From JAAUTT01 sp963846585 (GTDB lineage Bacteria; Bacteroidota; Bacteroidia; Bacteroidales; JAAUTT01): DNA of 64,000 nucleotides. This document shows, piece by piece, positions 24,588 through 33,535 of the stretch. Location of the stretch: the NCBI GenBank assembly GCA_963846585.1, contig CAWJWO010000008.1, positions 1 through 64,000 of the forward strand, given 5' to 3'. Below the pieces are notes generated by a model. It made no database searches, had not been told where the DNA came from, and saw nothing but the letters and a program-made list of their open reading frames with translations. The first letter of the stretch is position 1. Every line of letters starts with the position of its first letter. A program made the position numbers and the translations under genes.

Positions 24588-24709
24588 GTGTTTGGATTAT
24601 TAAGCCCTTAGCCGAGGCTTGCGAAGTTTAAAAATCAGGAGTTTATTGAAGTAAATGACTGATTTTTAAACGAGCGTAACAAAGGTTAAGGGTTTTATAA
24701 TCCAAACAC
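24588..24709. repeat. Palindromic dispersed repeat (MITE-like), copy 1
   Basis: Ends GTGTTTGGATTAT (24588-24600) and ATAATCCAAACAC (24697-24709) are perfect 13-bp inverted repeats. Inner arms TTTAAAAATCA (24627-24637) and TGATTTTTAAA (24660-24670) are also perfect. Outside the inner arms lie GCCGAGGCTTGCGAAG on the left and ACGAGCGTAAC on the right. A second, altered copy is at 29325-29435. It separates recO from dxs; GTGCTTAG words precede it (24501-24530). No coding capacity. Confidence 0.8.
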
Positions 24710-24712
24710 TAA

Positions 24713-26638
24713 TTATACAGCTTTTGAATATATTTTAGGCGTGACGATATTTTTAACTGTATTTATTATTCCCTGAACATCATAGCCACATTCATGGTAA
24801 AGTTCACCCTGTGTTCCATGTTCTATGAAATGGTCAGGCACTCCTAAACGTATTACCTGAATATTATATCCAGTTTCAGAAATGAATTCAAGGACAGCGC
24901 TGCCAAAACCTCCGACAATAGTACCATCCTCCACTGTAATAATTTTTTTGTGGCCTTTGCATATCTTATGTAACAATTCCCTGTCAAGAGGTTTAAGAAA
25001 ACGCATATCAGCATGTGCTGCTCCAATACCATCTTCTGCAAGAATTTTACATGCATCTTCCACATAATTTCCTACATGACCTATAGATAAAATTGCCAGA
25101 TCCGAACCTTCCCGAAGCATCCGGCCTTTTCCAATCTGAATTGATCTGAACGTTTTATTCCATTCGGTCATTACACCATAACCTTTTGGATAACGAATAA
25201 CAAACGGACCCCTGTTTTTTTCCTGTGCCGTAAACATAAGGTTTCGCAGTTCCTCTTCGTTCATAGGCGACGAAATTATCATATTTGGAATCATCCGCAT
25301 ATATGCAAGATCGAAAACACCGTGATGTGTTGCTCCATCTTCACCAACCAAACCGGAACGATCGAGACAAAAAACCACATGTAAATTCTGAAGGGCAACA
25401 TCGTGGATCACCTGATCGAATGCCCTCTGCATAAAGGAAGAATATATAGTACAAAACGGAATCATACCCTGAACTGCTAAACCTGCTGAGAAAGTTACAG
25501 CATGTTGTTCAGCAATACCAACATCATAAGAACGTTCCGGGAACTTGTCAAACATCAGTTTCATGGAAGAACCACTAATCATGGCAGGTGTTATGCCAAC
25601 AATTTTTTTGTTATTTTCAGCCAGTTCTACAAGTGTTTTACCATAAACATCCTGATATTTCAAAGGTTGTGGCACATCAGATTTTATTTTGATAATTTCA
25701 CCCGTATGTTTGTTAAATAACCCGGGAGCATGAAATGTTATCTTATCCTCTTCAGCAAATTTATAACCCTTGCCTTTTGTTGTTACTATATGCAATAATT
25801 TAGGGCCCTGTATATTTTTTAAGTGGCTCAGTACTTTAGCTAAATGTATAACGTCATGTCCGTCTATCGGGCCAAAATACCTGAAATTTAAAGATTCGAA
25901 CAGGTTAGAATGATTCAGTATGGTTGATTTGGCAGCATTCCCGATTTTTTTGAAAATCATTTTAGGAGCATACCCAATTCTTCCAAAAGTACCCAAAGCA
26001 TTCCAGACATCGGCCTTAAACTTATTGTACATCCGCGAAGTTGTAATATCGAGAAGATATTGCTGCAACGCACCAACATTATGATCGATTGACATATTGT
26101 TATCATTCAGGATAACTATAATGTTAGCCTTTGCAAATCCCGCATTATTAAGGCCTTCAAATGCAAGACCGCCTGTAAGGGACCCATCCCCGATAATTGC
26201 AACTACCTGGCGATCCTTTTCTCCATTCAGCTGAGATCCGACAGCAATACCCAAAGCCGCAGAAATAGAGGTTGATGCATGCCCTACTCCAAAGGAATCG
26301 AACACACTCTCATTTATTTTGGGGAATCCGCTTATTCCATTATACTTCCTGTTTGTCTGAAAAACATCTTTCCGGCCTGTAAGTATTTTGTGAGCATAAG
26401 CCTGGTGCCCCACATCCCATATTATCTGGTCATAAGGAGTATTAAAAACATAATGTAAAGCAACGGTCAATTCTATAACCCCTAAACTCGCACCTAAATG
26501 ACCCGAATTATTACTTAATATATCAATTATAAATTGACGAAGCTCTTCGCTAATAACAGAAAGTTCCTCTAATTTAAGTTTCTTCAGGTCAGATGGAAAA
26601 TTCACCTTTCCTAACAGATTATGTTTTTGTTCATCCAT
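24713..26638 (-). CDS. dxs: 1-deoxy-D-xylulose-5-phosphate synthase
   Basis: The thiamine-diphosphate enzyme that joins pyruvate and glyceraldehyde 3-phosphate, the first step of the MEP isoprenoid pathway (641 aa). Residues about 115-180 show SFGVGHASTSISAALGIAVG and the ThDP motif GDGSLTGGLAFEGLNNAG. The pyrimidine-binding domain has FPERSYDVGIAEQHAV (about 370). DRSGLVGEDGATHHGVFD (about 430) is the conserved catalytic region, and a transketolase C domain ends the protein. A TATCTTTG box 38 nt upstream is its likely promoter. Complete and regular. Confidence 0.97.
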   Translation of the reverse strand: MDEQKHNLLGKVNFPSDLKKLKLEELSVISEELRQFIIDILSNNSGHLGASLGVIELTVALHYVFNTPYDQIIWDVGHQAYAHKILTGRKDVFQTNRKYNGISGFPKINESVFDSFGVGHASTSISAALGIAVGSQLNGEKDRQVVAIIGDGSLTGGLAFEGLNNAGFAKANIIVILNDNNMSIDHNVGALQQYLLDITTSRMYNKFKADVWNALGTFGRIGYAPKMIFKKIGNAAKSTILNHSNLFESLNFRYFGPIDGHDVIHLAKVLSHLKNIQGPKLLHIVTTKGKGYKFAEEDKITFHAPGLFNKHTGEIIKIKSDVPQPLKYQDVYGKTLVELAENNKKIVGITPAMISGSSMKLMFDKFPERSYDVGIAEQHAVTFSAGLAVQGMIPFCTIYSSFMQRAFDQVIHDVALQNLHVVFCLDRSGLVGEDGATHHGVFDLAYMRMIPNMIISSPMNEEELRNLMFTAQEKNRGPFVIRYPKGYGVMTEWNKTFRSIQIGKGRMLREGSDLAILSIGHVGNYVEDACKILAEDGIGAAHADMRFLKPLDRELLHKICKGHKKIITVEDGTIVGGFGSAVLEFISETGYNIQVIRLGVPDHFIEHGTQGELYHECGYDVQGIINTVKNIVTPKIYSKAV

Positions 26639-26675
26639 CAGGTTATTAATATTTTAATACAATATTGCTGAACCT

Positions 26676-26683
26676 CAAAGATA
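26676..26683 (-). promoter_or_regulatory. -7 box of dxs
   Basis: TATCTTTG on the minus strand, 38 nt before the dxs ATG, matches TAnnTTTG exactly. The nearest TTG lies only 12 nt upstream of the box, so the -33 element is uncertain. Confidence 0.5.
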
Positions 26684-26757
26684 TGAATTTTATTTCAAAA
26701 CTCGTGATTCATATCATTAAGTAATATTATTATATTTGTAGGAGTAGTCATAAATAG

Positions 26758-26998
26758 AAGTGATGAAGTGATGAAGTGATGAAGTGATGAAGGAAAATGA
26801 TTTGCGATTGGCGAATCGTAATTTTAGATTTGCGATTTAGGTTAAAATTTATTTTAAATTTAAAAATATAGATTTTAATTAATAAGATTTGTAGGAACAG
26901 AATATCCAAATCTTAAATCTCAAATCTTGAATCTAGAATCTAAAATCGCCAATCGCCAATCGCCAATCGCCAATCTGAAATCACAAATCATTAACCCC
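26758..26998. repeat. Word-repeat hairpin (GATGAAGT, GATTTGCGATT, AATCGCC, CCCCTAG)
   Basis: GATGAAGT repeated four times (26760-26790) is followed by GATTTGCGATTGGCGAATC words. After an AT-rich gap, complementary CAAATCTTAAATCTC words and AATCGCC repeated at least four times follow, ending in ACCCCTAGCCCCT. The arms are reverse complements, so the 370-nt dxs to ompA-like spacer can fold on itself. The same families recur at 31570, 36030 and 43590. Confidence 0.75.
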
Positions 26999-27011
26999 TA
27001 GCCCCTAAAAT

Positions 27012-28013
27012 ATGAAATACATAATCTCATTAATAATAGTTCTGACAACCGGGATATTTTCCTGTGTCCCGGTTTCAAAATTTAATGAAACTCAACAGAA
27101 TCTGGATAAATGTAATGAGGAAAATACAAGTAATAAATCAAAGTTAGAAAATCTTGAGGTATCCAATAAGGAACTTACTTCAAAATTGGAGCAATGCAGC
27201 AATGAGAATGAAAAACTTGTTAAGGATTCAATTGCTCAATATCAACAGTTAAAGCAAATGCAACTTGACTATAATAAGCTTGAGGGCGATTATAACGATT
27301 TAAAACTTGCAGAGGAAAATCTTTCCAAAGGAAATGCAATGGAAACCAAAAAACTTCTTGCACAATTGCAATCTACTCAGCATGACCTTCAGAAAAGAGA
27401 AGACGATCTCAAAAAACTTGAATCGGATTTTAATGAAAAAAAACTAAAATTCGATATGCTTACAATTGAACTCGATAAACGCAATGCGAGGATGAAAGAA
27501 CTGGAAGGTATACTTAGCAGGAAAGATTCAGTAGTTACTGCTTTAAAAACAAAAGTTTCTGCAGCCTTGTTAGGTTTCGAAAACAATGGTTTGTCAGTTA
27601 AAATTAAAAATGGTAAAGTGTATATCTCTCTCGAAGAAAAATTGCTTTTTAAATCAGGCAGTACTTTTGTAGATCAGGGTGGTGTAAATGCATTAAAAAA
27701 ATTAACCAGGGTTTTGGAACAGAATACCGATATTAATATTATGATAGAAGGACACACAGATGTTATTCCATACAAAACTGATGCGGCAATTAAGGATAAT
27801 TGGGATCTGAGCGTAAAACGCGCAACTGCTATAATCAGGATCCTGCTTGACGGGTCAACTATCGATCCTATACGCCTTACTGCGGCCGGACGAGGAGAAT
27901 TTGTACCGGCAGATAAGGCAAATACTGCTGAAGCAAGGCAGAAAAACAGGAGGATAGAAATAATTCTTACTCCTAAGCTGGATGAGTTGTTTAAAATTCT
28001 TGATAACAATTAG
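27012..28013 (+). CDS. OmpA-family lipoprotein with coiled coil
   Basis: A 333-aa envelope protein anchoring the outer membrane to peptidoglycan. The signal peptide ends in a lipobox (TTGIFSC, C18). Residues about 25-180 are a long coiled coil (repeated KLE/NEKL heptads). Residues about 205-325 are an OmpA C-terminal domain: LLFKSGSTFVDQGGVNALKK, MIEGHTDVIPYK and AEARQKNRRIEIIL carry the D and R residues that bind diaminopimelate. Monocistronic, with repeat-filled spacers on both sides. Confidence 0.9.
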   Translation: MKYIISLIIVLTTGIFSCVPVSKFNETQQNLDKCNEENTSNKSKLENLEVSNKELTSKLEQCSNENEKLVKDSIAQYQQLKQMQLDYNKLEGDYNDLKLAEENLSKGNAMETKKLLAQLQSTQHDLQKREDDLKKLESDFNEKKLKFDMLTIELDKRNARMKELEGILSRKDSVVTALKTKVSAALLGFENNGLSVKIKNGKVYISLEEKLLFKSGSTFVDQGGVNALKKLTRVLEQNTDINIMIEGHTDVIPYKTDAAIKDNWDLSVKRATAIIRILLDGSTIDPIRLTAAGRGEFVPADKANTAEARQKNRRIEIILTPKLDELFKILDNN

Positions 28014-28020
28014 TGTTAAA

Positions 28021-28200
28021 AAAATAGTTATTAGTTGTTAGTTGTTGGTTGTTAGATATGAGTTATGAAGTGATGAAGTAATGAGGTGATGAAGTTTATT
28101 AGTTTATAAAATGTTACTTAAATACACAAACGTTTAAACGAATAAACATATAAACCTTATAAACCTTATAAACATCTACAAATTAATCACCTAATCCCCT
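28021..28200. repeat. Word-repeat spacer (TTGTTAG, GATGAAGT, CTTATAAACC)
   Basis: After the OmpA gene come TTAGTTGTTAG words, then GATGAAGT/GATGAGGTG words (28070-28092), then repeated TATAAACC units (28145-28172). All three families are shared with other spacers. An ATG-less region up to the TTG start of the radical SAM gene. Confidence 0.65.
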
Positions 28201-28224
28201 TTAATTATATAATCCTATTCAAAA

Positions 28225-29217
28225 TTGATAAAGGATATACTAAATTTCATTAACAAGCTTACTATAAGGAAGATAGTAAACATTGTTAAAACTGAATGCT
28301 CCTATTGGATTTCAGTAATAATAAAACAGCCCATAGTATGGGGAATGCCTCATTCTTTCTCCATTGAACCTACAAGCTTATGCAATCTTCATTGTCCGGA
28401 ATGTCCTACAGGTAAAGGAGAAATTCTCAGGAAAAACATTGACATCATTCCGGAACTGTATAAATCGATTATCGGACAAATAGCTGATACCACAACCTAT
28501 TTAATGCTGTACCTTCAGGGTGAGCCGTTTCTAAATAAATCGATATTCGATATGATACAATTAGCTGATCAAAAAAATATTTACACTTGTATTTCAACTA
28601 ATGGCCATTTTCTGAACGAAGAAAATGCAAGAAAAACTGTTGAATCGGGCCTTGACCGGATTATTATCTCACTTGACGGGACTACACCTGAAGTATACCG
28701 AAAATACAGAGTCAAAGGTAATTTCCATGAAGTTATTAATGGCATTAAAAACCTGGCGGAGGCTAAACAACAGTTAAAATCAACCACTCCGCATATAATT
28801 CTTCAGTTTATTGTATTTAAACACAATCAGCACCAGGTTAAAGATTTTAAAATGCTTGGAAAATCACCGGGCATTAATAAAACCAAACTAAAAACGGCAC
28901 AATTATATGATTTTGAACATGGTCACGAAATGCTTACCGATTTGGTTTCATTTGCCCGTTATCGCAAAGCAGGGGAAAAATATGCAGTAAAAGGCAAAAT
29001 GCACAACCGTTGCAAAAGGATATGGACTATAGGGGCTGTAACAACTGACGGAAACATGACACCTTGTTGCTATGACAAAAATGCAACATATTCAATGGGA
29101 AAACTTTCAACCAACAGTGTAAAAGATCTCTGGAAATCCTCCTCGTTCATGAAATACCGGTTCAACCTGCTGCAAAACAGGAAGGCTATCGACATATGTT
29201 CAAACTGCACAGAATAG
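28225..29217 (+). CDS. Radical SAM/SPASM protein (330 aa)
   Basis: A 4Fe-4S radical SAM enzyme. The cluster motif is CNLHCPEC (about 52-59), followed by LQGEPFLN and ISLDGTTPEVYRKYR, with a C-terminal SPASM region CKRIWTIGAVTTDGNMTPCCYD and DICSNC for auxiliary clusters. Family members modify peptides or enzymes, or act in cell-envelope or anaerobic pathways; the substrate cannot be told. The start is TTG at 28225; homologues usually carry the same amphipathic N-terminus (MIKDILNFINKLTIRKI), and the first in-frame ATG lies within the domain. Ends 486 nt before the glycosyltransferase. Confidence 0.88.
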   Translation: MIKDILNFINKLTIRKIVNIVKTECSYWISVIIKQPIVWGMPHSFSIEPTSLCNLHCPECPTGKGEILRKNIDIIPELYKSIIGQIADTTTYLMLYLQGEPFLNKSIFDMIQLADQKNIYTCISTNGHFLNEENARKTVESGLDRIIISLDGTTPEVYRKYRVKGNFHEVINGIKNLAEAKQQLKSTTPHIILQFIVFKHNQHQVKDFKMLGKSPGINKTKLKTAQLYDFEHGHEMLTDLVSFARYRKAGEKYAVKGKMHNRCKRIWTIGAVTTDGNMTPCCYDKNATYSMGKLSTNSVKDLWKSSSFMKYRFNLLQNRKAIDICSNCTE

Positions 29218-29324
29218 TATTTGTTTGAATTATAAAGCCCGTATTGACAAGGTCATAATTAATTTTAAAGGTCTTGTCGATTACCCATGATAAAATAATT
29301 ATTTTAAAGGTATCATGGGAAATT

Positions 29325-29435
29325 CTTCGTTACGCTCGTTTAAAAACTAGCTATTTTCTATAGGACACGCACAAGGCGTGTCCCTACAAATGATGGTTTC
29401 GCAAGCCTCGGCTACGAACTTTATAATCCAAACAC
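29325..29435. repeat. Palindromic dispersed repeat, altered copy 2, with nested hairpin
   Basis: Read on the minus strand it starts GTGTTTGGATTATAAAG, then GTAGCCGAGGCTTGCGAA, and ends TTTTTAAACGAGCGTAACG, matching copy 1 at 24588-24709. The centre is replaced by a separate hairpin GGACACGC/GCGTGTCC (29363-29370/29376-29383) within the REP-like phrase TAGGGACACGCC. The left outer end is lost. The rest of the 486-nt spacer holds a CTTGGTTC word cluster (29509-29536) and the promoter of the next gene. Confidence 0.7.
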
Positions 29436-29614
29436 ATGACTCTAATTACTTACAAATTTCAATATCTCATAGTTTATAGAACTCACCTTAATTTTATTGA
29501 TCTTGATTCCTGGTTCTTGGTTCTTGGTTCTTGGCTCCCCTAATACACAAGTTATATTTTAATAATTTAATATTGCCTTAACATTTTAATAACGTTAAAA
29601 TATTATTCGTTATA

Positions 29615-29622
29615 TAGCTTTG
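29615..29622 (+). promoter_or_regulatory. Candidate -7 box of glycosyltransferase
   Basis: TAGCTTTG fits TAnnTTTG, 82 nt before the glycosyltransferase ATG and outside the word repeats. No good -33 TTG is present. Confidence 0.4.
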
Positions 29623-29703
29623 TAACCACTTATCCTGTGAGCTAATATTCCCTTTTAAGCTTTTACGACAAAAGCCATACATTCAAAATTTTAGTAAAAT
29701 AAT

Positions 29704-30900
29704 ATGAATTTATCTGGTATTGGATTATTTAATGAATGTTTCCCTCCTATTATGGATGGAGTATCTGTTACTGTGAAAAATTATGCATTTTGGCTAAATA
29801 AAAAAGTAGCCCCTACAATTGTTGTAACACCAAAATTCCCGGGATATACTGATCATGAAGACTTTATGGTATACCGGTATTTTTCAGCACCACTTCCCAT
29901 GAGATCTCCTTACAGGATCGGACTTCCTATACTTGACCAGAATATATACACTGATTTGTCTGATATTCCTTTTGATATTTTACATGCACACTCACCATTT
30001 TCATCAGGAACAATGGCATTAAAAATTGCCAGGAAAAAAAAGATACCAATTATTGCTACATTTCATTCAAAATACCGAAATGACTTTGAAACGGTAATTT
30101 CAAATAAATATATTGTTGATCAACTAATTAAAAGGATAATAACATATTACGAATCTGTCGATGAAGTATGGATTCCCCAGGCCCATGTTGAAGAAACCCT
30201 TAGGAGGTATGGTTATAAAGGTCCGATAGAAGTCGTTGAAAACGGCGTAGATATGGATTCTGTTTCAAATATTGAGTTATATCGAACGGAAAGCCGAAAA
30301 ATATTAGGCTTAAGACCAAATGATTTCATTTTTCTTTTTGTCGGACAACATATTTGGGAAAAAAATCTCCGTTTTCTTATTGAATCGTTACATTTATTTC
30401 AAAACCATAACTTTACGGCATTATTTGTAGGTGAAGGTTATGCGAAACCGGAAATGGAACAATTGATAACAAGTTATAATCTAAATGATAAAACAAGATT
30501 TTTAGGATTAATTTCCGACCGTGAAAAATTAAAAAGAATTTATGCATCAGCTGATTTGTTCTTATTTCCTTCGTTATATGATAATGCTCCTTTAGTAGTG
30601 AGAGAAGCTGCCTTGATGCACACCCCTTCCCTGCTTATTAAGGATTCCACAGCTGCTGAAGTTATTCAGGATGGCATAAACGGATATCTTTCGGAAAACG
30701 ATCCGCAATTTTTCTTCCAAAAAATTTGTGAAATTTATTGTAATCCGGTAGATTTGAGAAAAACAGGGGAAAATGCTGCACTAACTCTATGCCGTCCCTG
30801 GAAAAATATTATAGAAGAAGTAAGTGACAGGTATCAGAATATAATCTGGCGAAAGAATAATCAAATATTTGTTAAGGTACCAAAATTTATACCGTCATAA
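29704..30900 (+). CDS. Glycosyltransferase family 4 protein
   Basis: A GT-B fold retaining glycosyltransferase (398 aa). N-terminal acceptor domain: GLFNECFPPIMDGVSVTVKN, then DILHAHSPFSSG (about 98-110) and ATFHSKYR. C-terminal nucleotide-sugar domain: FVGQHIWEKNL (about 216), LFVGEGYAKPEM, LGLISDREKLKRIYASADLF and the EX7E-like FPSLYDNAPLVVREAA (about 293-308). The SVTVKN N-terminus is typical of relatives that glucosylate diacylglycerol or build phosphoinositol-type lipids, so a glycolipid product is plausible but unproven. Convergent with frr, whose end it overlaps by 14 nt. Confidence 0.9.
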   Translation: MNLSGIGLFNECFPPIMDGVSVTVKNYAFWLNKKVAPTIVVTPKFPGYTDHEDFMVYRYFSAPLPMRSPYRIGLPILDQNIYTDLSDIPFDILHAHSPFSSGTMALKIARKKKIPIIATFHSKYRNDFETVISNKYIVDQLIKRIITYYESVDEVWIPQAHVEETLRRYGYKGPIEVVENGVDMDSVSNIELYRTESRKILGLRPNDFIFLFVGQHIWEKNLRFLIESLHLFQNHNFTALFVGEGYAKPEMEQLITSYNLNDKTRFLGLISDREKLKRIYASADLFLFPSLYDNAPLVVREAALMHTPSLLIKDSTAAEVIQDGINGYLSENDPQFFFQKICEIYCNPVDLRKTGENAALTLCRPWKNIIEEVSDRYQNIIWRKNNQIFVKVPKFIPS

Positions 30901-31450
30901 TTTCATGCTCTTTTTTAGTCATAATATCTTCAATCTTTTTATAATAAAGTTCAGTTAATTTTTCAACTTTTTCTTCCGCAACTTTAACTGTATCTTCAGG
31001 AAGGCCTTCTTTTTGCATCCTTTTAAATTCTTCTATCACATCCCGTCGTGCTGTTCGTATACTTACCTTTGCATTTTCTCCTTCATGGCGTAACGATTTT
31101 ACCAGTTGTTTACGCCTTTCTTCAGTAAGTGGCGGCAGGTTCAGCCTTATCGTTTCACCATTATTTACTGGTGTTATTCCAATATTAGCCGCAAAAATAG
31201 CTTTCTCTATGGCCTCTGTCATTTTTTTTTCCCAGGGCTGAATAACGATCGACTTTGCATCAGGTGTATTGATATTAGCAATTTGAGATAATAGAGTGTT
31301 CACTCCATAATAATCGACAAAAATATGATCAAGCATGTTTGGGTTAGCTTTTCCGGCACGAAGTTTAATCATTTCATTCTGAAGGTGGACTATAGCTTTC
31401 TCCATATTATCCTTAGTATCATCCAGGTATAATGCAACTTCTTCTTCCAT
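30887..31450 (-). CDS. frr: Ribosome recycling factor
   Basis: Releases ribosomes from mRNA after termination together with EF-G (187 aa, standard length). The two-domain L-shape is recognisable from KAIVHLQNEMIKLRAGKANPNMLD, PWEKKMTEAIEKAIFAANIGITPVNNGETIRLNLPPLTEERRKQL and the C-terminal helix KVEKLTELYYKKIEDIMTKKEHEIM. Last gene of the rplM-rpsI-rpsB-tsf-pyrH-frr series; its 3' end overlaps the convergent glycosyltransferase by 14 nt. Confidence 0.97.
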   Translation of the reverse strand: MEEEVALYLDDTKDNMEKAIVHLQNEMIKLRAGKANPNMLDHIFVDYYGVNTLLSQIANINTPDAKSIVIQPWEKKMTEAIEKAIFAANIGITPVNNGETIRLNLPPLTEERRKQLVKSLRHEGENAKVSIRTARRDVIEEFKRMQKEGLPEDTVKVAEEKVEKLTELYYKKIEDIMTKKEHEIMTV

Positions 31451-31500
31451 AGCGTTGAAGATTAGTATTGATAGATTTTGATTGTGTACAAATATATAAA

Positions 31501-31735
31501 ATTTTGTTGTTAGTTGTTGGTTGTTAGTTGTTAGTTGTTAGTTGCAAGTTGCAGGTTGAAGGGCAAGTGATTTAAGATTTAAGATTCCAGATTTGAGATT
31601 TGAGATTTGAGATTAAAAATTTAAGAATTATCTATAATTGTACAATATATTATAAACCTTATAAACCTTATAAACGAACAAACGAATAACAAATAAACAA
31701 ATAAACAAATAAACTTATTTATTACTAACAACTAA
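31501..31735. repeat. Word-repeat spacer between frr and pyrH
   Basis: In order: TTGTTAG words (31505-31540), CAAGTTGCAGGTT, GATTTAAGATT/GATTTGAGATT words (31570-31615), CTTATAAACC units and AACAAATAAAC units. The final ACTAACAACTAA is the complement of the first word, so the ends can pair. Disrupts an operon that is otherwise compact in other bacteria. Confidence 0.7.
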
Positions 31736-32442
31736 TTCCGAATAACAGTGCCAATCTTCTCACCCAACAGCAAACGTTTTAAATTTCCGCTTTGATTCAT
31801 ATTGAAAACAATAACCGGGAGGTTATTCTCTTTACACATGGTGAAGGAAGTTAAATCCATCACATTAAGCTTACGGTTATATACCTCGTCAAAAGAAATA
31901 TCATTGAATTTTACTGCATTTTTATCTTTTTCAGGATCGCTTGAATACACACCATCAACCCGTGTGCCTTTTAACAATACATCCGCTTCCATTTCAACCG
32001 CACGAAGGGCAGAAGCAGTATCAGTTGTAAAATAAGGATTCCCGGTACCAAATGTAAAAATTATAATTTCTTCATTAACAAATGCATCCTTAACTTTTTG
32101 CTTACTGTAACGTTCCCCTACCGGTTCCATTGAAATTGCAGTAAGTAACCGGACTTTTCCCCCTATACTTTCAATTGCTGACTGAAGGGCCAGACCATTT
32201 ATAACGGTAGCAAGCATTCCCATATAATCGCCCTTAACCCTGTCAAAACCTGCGTTTACTCCATTTAATCCACGAAAAATATTGCCTCCGCCTATAACTA
32301 TTCCTATCTTTACTCCTAAACCTGCTGCTTCCTTTACCTGAACCGCGTACTCAAGTAACCTTGGCGTATCAATTCCGTAAGGTTTATCAGCCATTAAAGC
32401 TTCTCCGCTTAATTTCAGTAAAATCCGTTTGTATATTTCCAT
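31732..32442 (-). CDS. pyrH: UMP kinase
   Basis: Phosphorylates UMP to UDP in pyrimidine nucleotide synthesis (236 aa). The amino-acid-kinase fold begins YKRILLKLSGEALM (about 3-16), with the phosphate loop IGIVIGGGNIFRG (about 46-58). MGMLATVINGLALQSAIE and VFTFGTGNPYFTTDTAAALRA-like FGTGNPYFTTDTASALRAVE (about 130-149) are the UMP-binding signatures. Complete. It lies between tsf and frr as in the classical bacterial translation cluster. Confidence 0.97.
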   Translation of the reverse strand: MEIYKRILLKLSGEALMADKPYGIDTPRLLEYAVQVKEAAGLGVKIGIVIGGGNIFRGLNGVNAGFDRVKGDYMGMLATVINGLALQSAIESIGGKVRLLTAISMEPVGERYSKQKVKDAFVNEEIIIFTFGTGNPYFTTDTASALRAVEMEADVLLKGTRVDGVYSSDPEKDKNAVKFNDISFDEVYNRKLNVMDLTSFTMCKENNLPVIVFNMNQSGNLKRLLLGEKIGTVIRN

Positions 32443-32675
32443 TTTTTATTGGGGGCTAGGGGTTAGGGGTTAGGGGTTGGGGGTTGGATATTATGATATT
32501 TGTAATATACAAGTCGAAAGTAAAGTATCAATTTTCAAGTATTAGATCGCAAGTTACAAGAAAAAAGATTCTCATATTAAAAAAAAGAGAACCATTTAGT
32601 TCTCTTTATAATTTTATTAAGGTAATTATCTAATCACTAGTCACCAGCCACTAACCCCTAGTCCCTAGCCCCTGA
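32443..32675. repeat. CCCCTA/TAGGGG words flanking tsf terminator
   Basis: GGGGCTAGGGGTTAGGGG words at 32452-32485 and CCACTAACCCCTAGTCCC words at 32648-32672 are reverse complements placed at the two ends of the pyrH-tsf spacer. Same family as at 26990 and 36010. The terminator of the tsf message lies between them. Confidence 0.65.
32584..32607 (-). terminator. Terminator after rpsB-tsf
   Basis: AAAGAGAAC/GTTCTCTTT, a perfect 9-bp stem with 6-nt loop. On the minus strand it runs into a T-rich tail. It would end the rpsB-tsf message before pyrH. Confidence 0.8.
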
Positions 32676-33515
32676 TCAGGCATTAAGCGAGTACCTGACA
32701 AACCCTGTAACCTTAAGCTCTTGATCCTTGCCAGCTATGTACTGACGAACAGTAAGTTTTGAATCCTTTATAAATTCCTGATTGAGCAAGGTATTTTCTT
32801 TAAAAAACTTTTCAAGACGGCCTTCAGCTATTTTGGCTATAATAGCTTCAGGTTTCCCTTCGTTTTTCTTATCAAGTTTAGTCTGTTCAATTGCAATTTC
32901 CTTTTCCTTTGCAACAATCCCGGCTGGAACAACATCCTTGTCAATAGCCACAGGGTTCATTGCAGCAATTTGCATTCCAATATCTTTTCCGGTTTGTAAA
33001 TCTGATAATGTTTTATTAAAACCAACTAAAGTTGCAAGCTTATTCCCAGGATGAACATAAGCAACCACTTGAGCCGCTTCAATAACTGAGTAGTTGATAA
33101 GATCAATTTTTTCGCCTATTACACCAACTTTTTCTATAATAGCTTCAGCAACTGACTTGTTGCCCAATTTCAGATTCTTTGCAGATTCAATATTTTCAGG
33201 CCTTTGAACAATAACCAGGTCATTAATTGAATTAGCAAACTGAATAAACGATTCATTTTTAGCTACGAAATCAGTTTCACAACATACTACGGTTAAGGCA
33301 CCAAACTTTTTGTCAGTAGAAATATTAGAAAGCACTACTCCTTCAGTAGCTTCACGGTCGGCACGTTTTGCAGCCACCAGCTGTCCTTTTTTTCTTATGG
33401 TTTCAATTGCCTTTTCATAATCTCCGTTAGATTCTTCGAGGGCCTTTTTACAGTCCATCATTCCAGCCCCTGTCATTTGTCGCAGTTTATTAATTTCTGC
33501 AGCACTAATTGCCAT
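32676..33515 (-). CDS. tsf: Translation elongation factor Ts
   Basis: Nucleotide exchange factor for EF-Tu (279 aa). UBA-like N-terminus with LRQMTGAGMMDCKKALEES (about 11-29), core with FVAKNESFIQFANSI (about 82) and QVAAYVHPGNKLATLVGF-like VVAYVHPGNKLATLVGF, and a C-terminal module ending VTGFVRYSLNA. 21 nt downstream of rpsB, with a terminator 69 nt behind its stop. Confidence 0.97.
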   Translation of the reverse strand: MAISAAEINKLRQMTGAGMMDCKKALEESNGDYEKAIETIRKKGQLVAAKRADREATEGVVLSNISTDKKFGALTVVCCETDFVAKNESFIQFANSINDLVIVQRPENIESAKNLKLGNKSVAEAIIEKVGVIGEKIDLINYSVIEAAQVVAYVHPGNKLATLVGFNKTLSDLQTGKDIGMQIAAMNPVAIDKDVVPAGIVAKEKEIAIEQTKLDKKNEGKPEAIIAKIAEGRLEKFFKENTLLNQEFIKDSKLTVRQYIAGKDQELKVTGFVRYSLNA

Positions 33516-33535
33516 TGTATAATATTTTAGTATTA

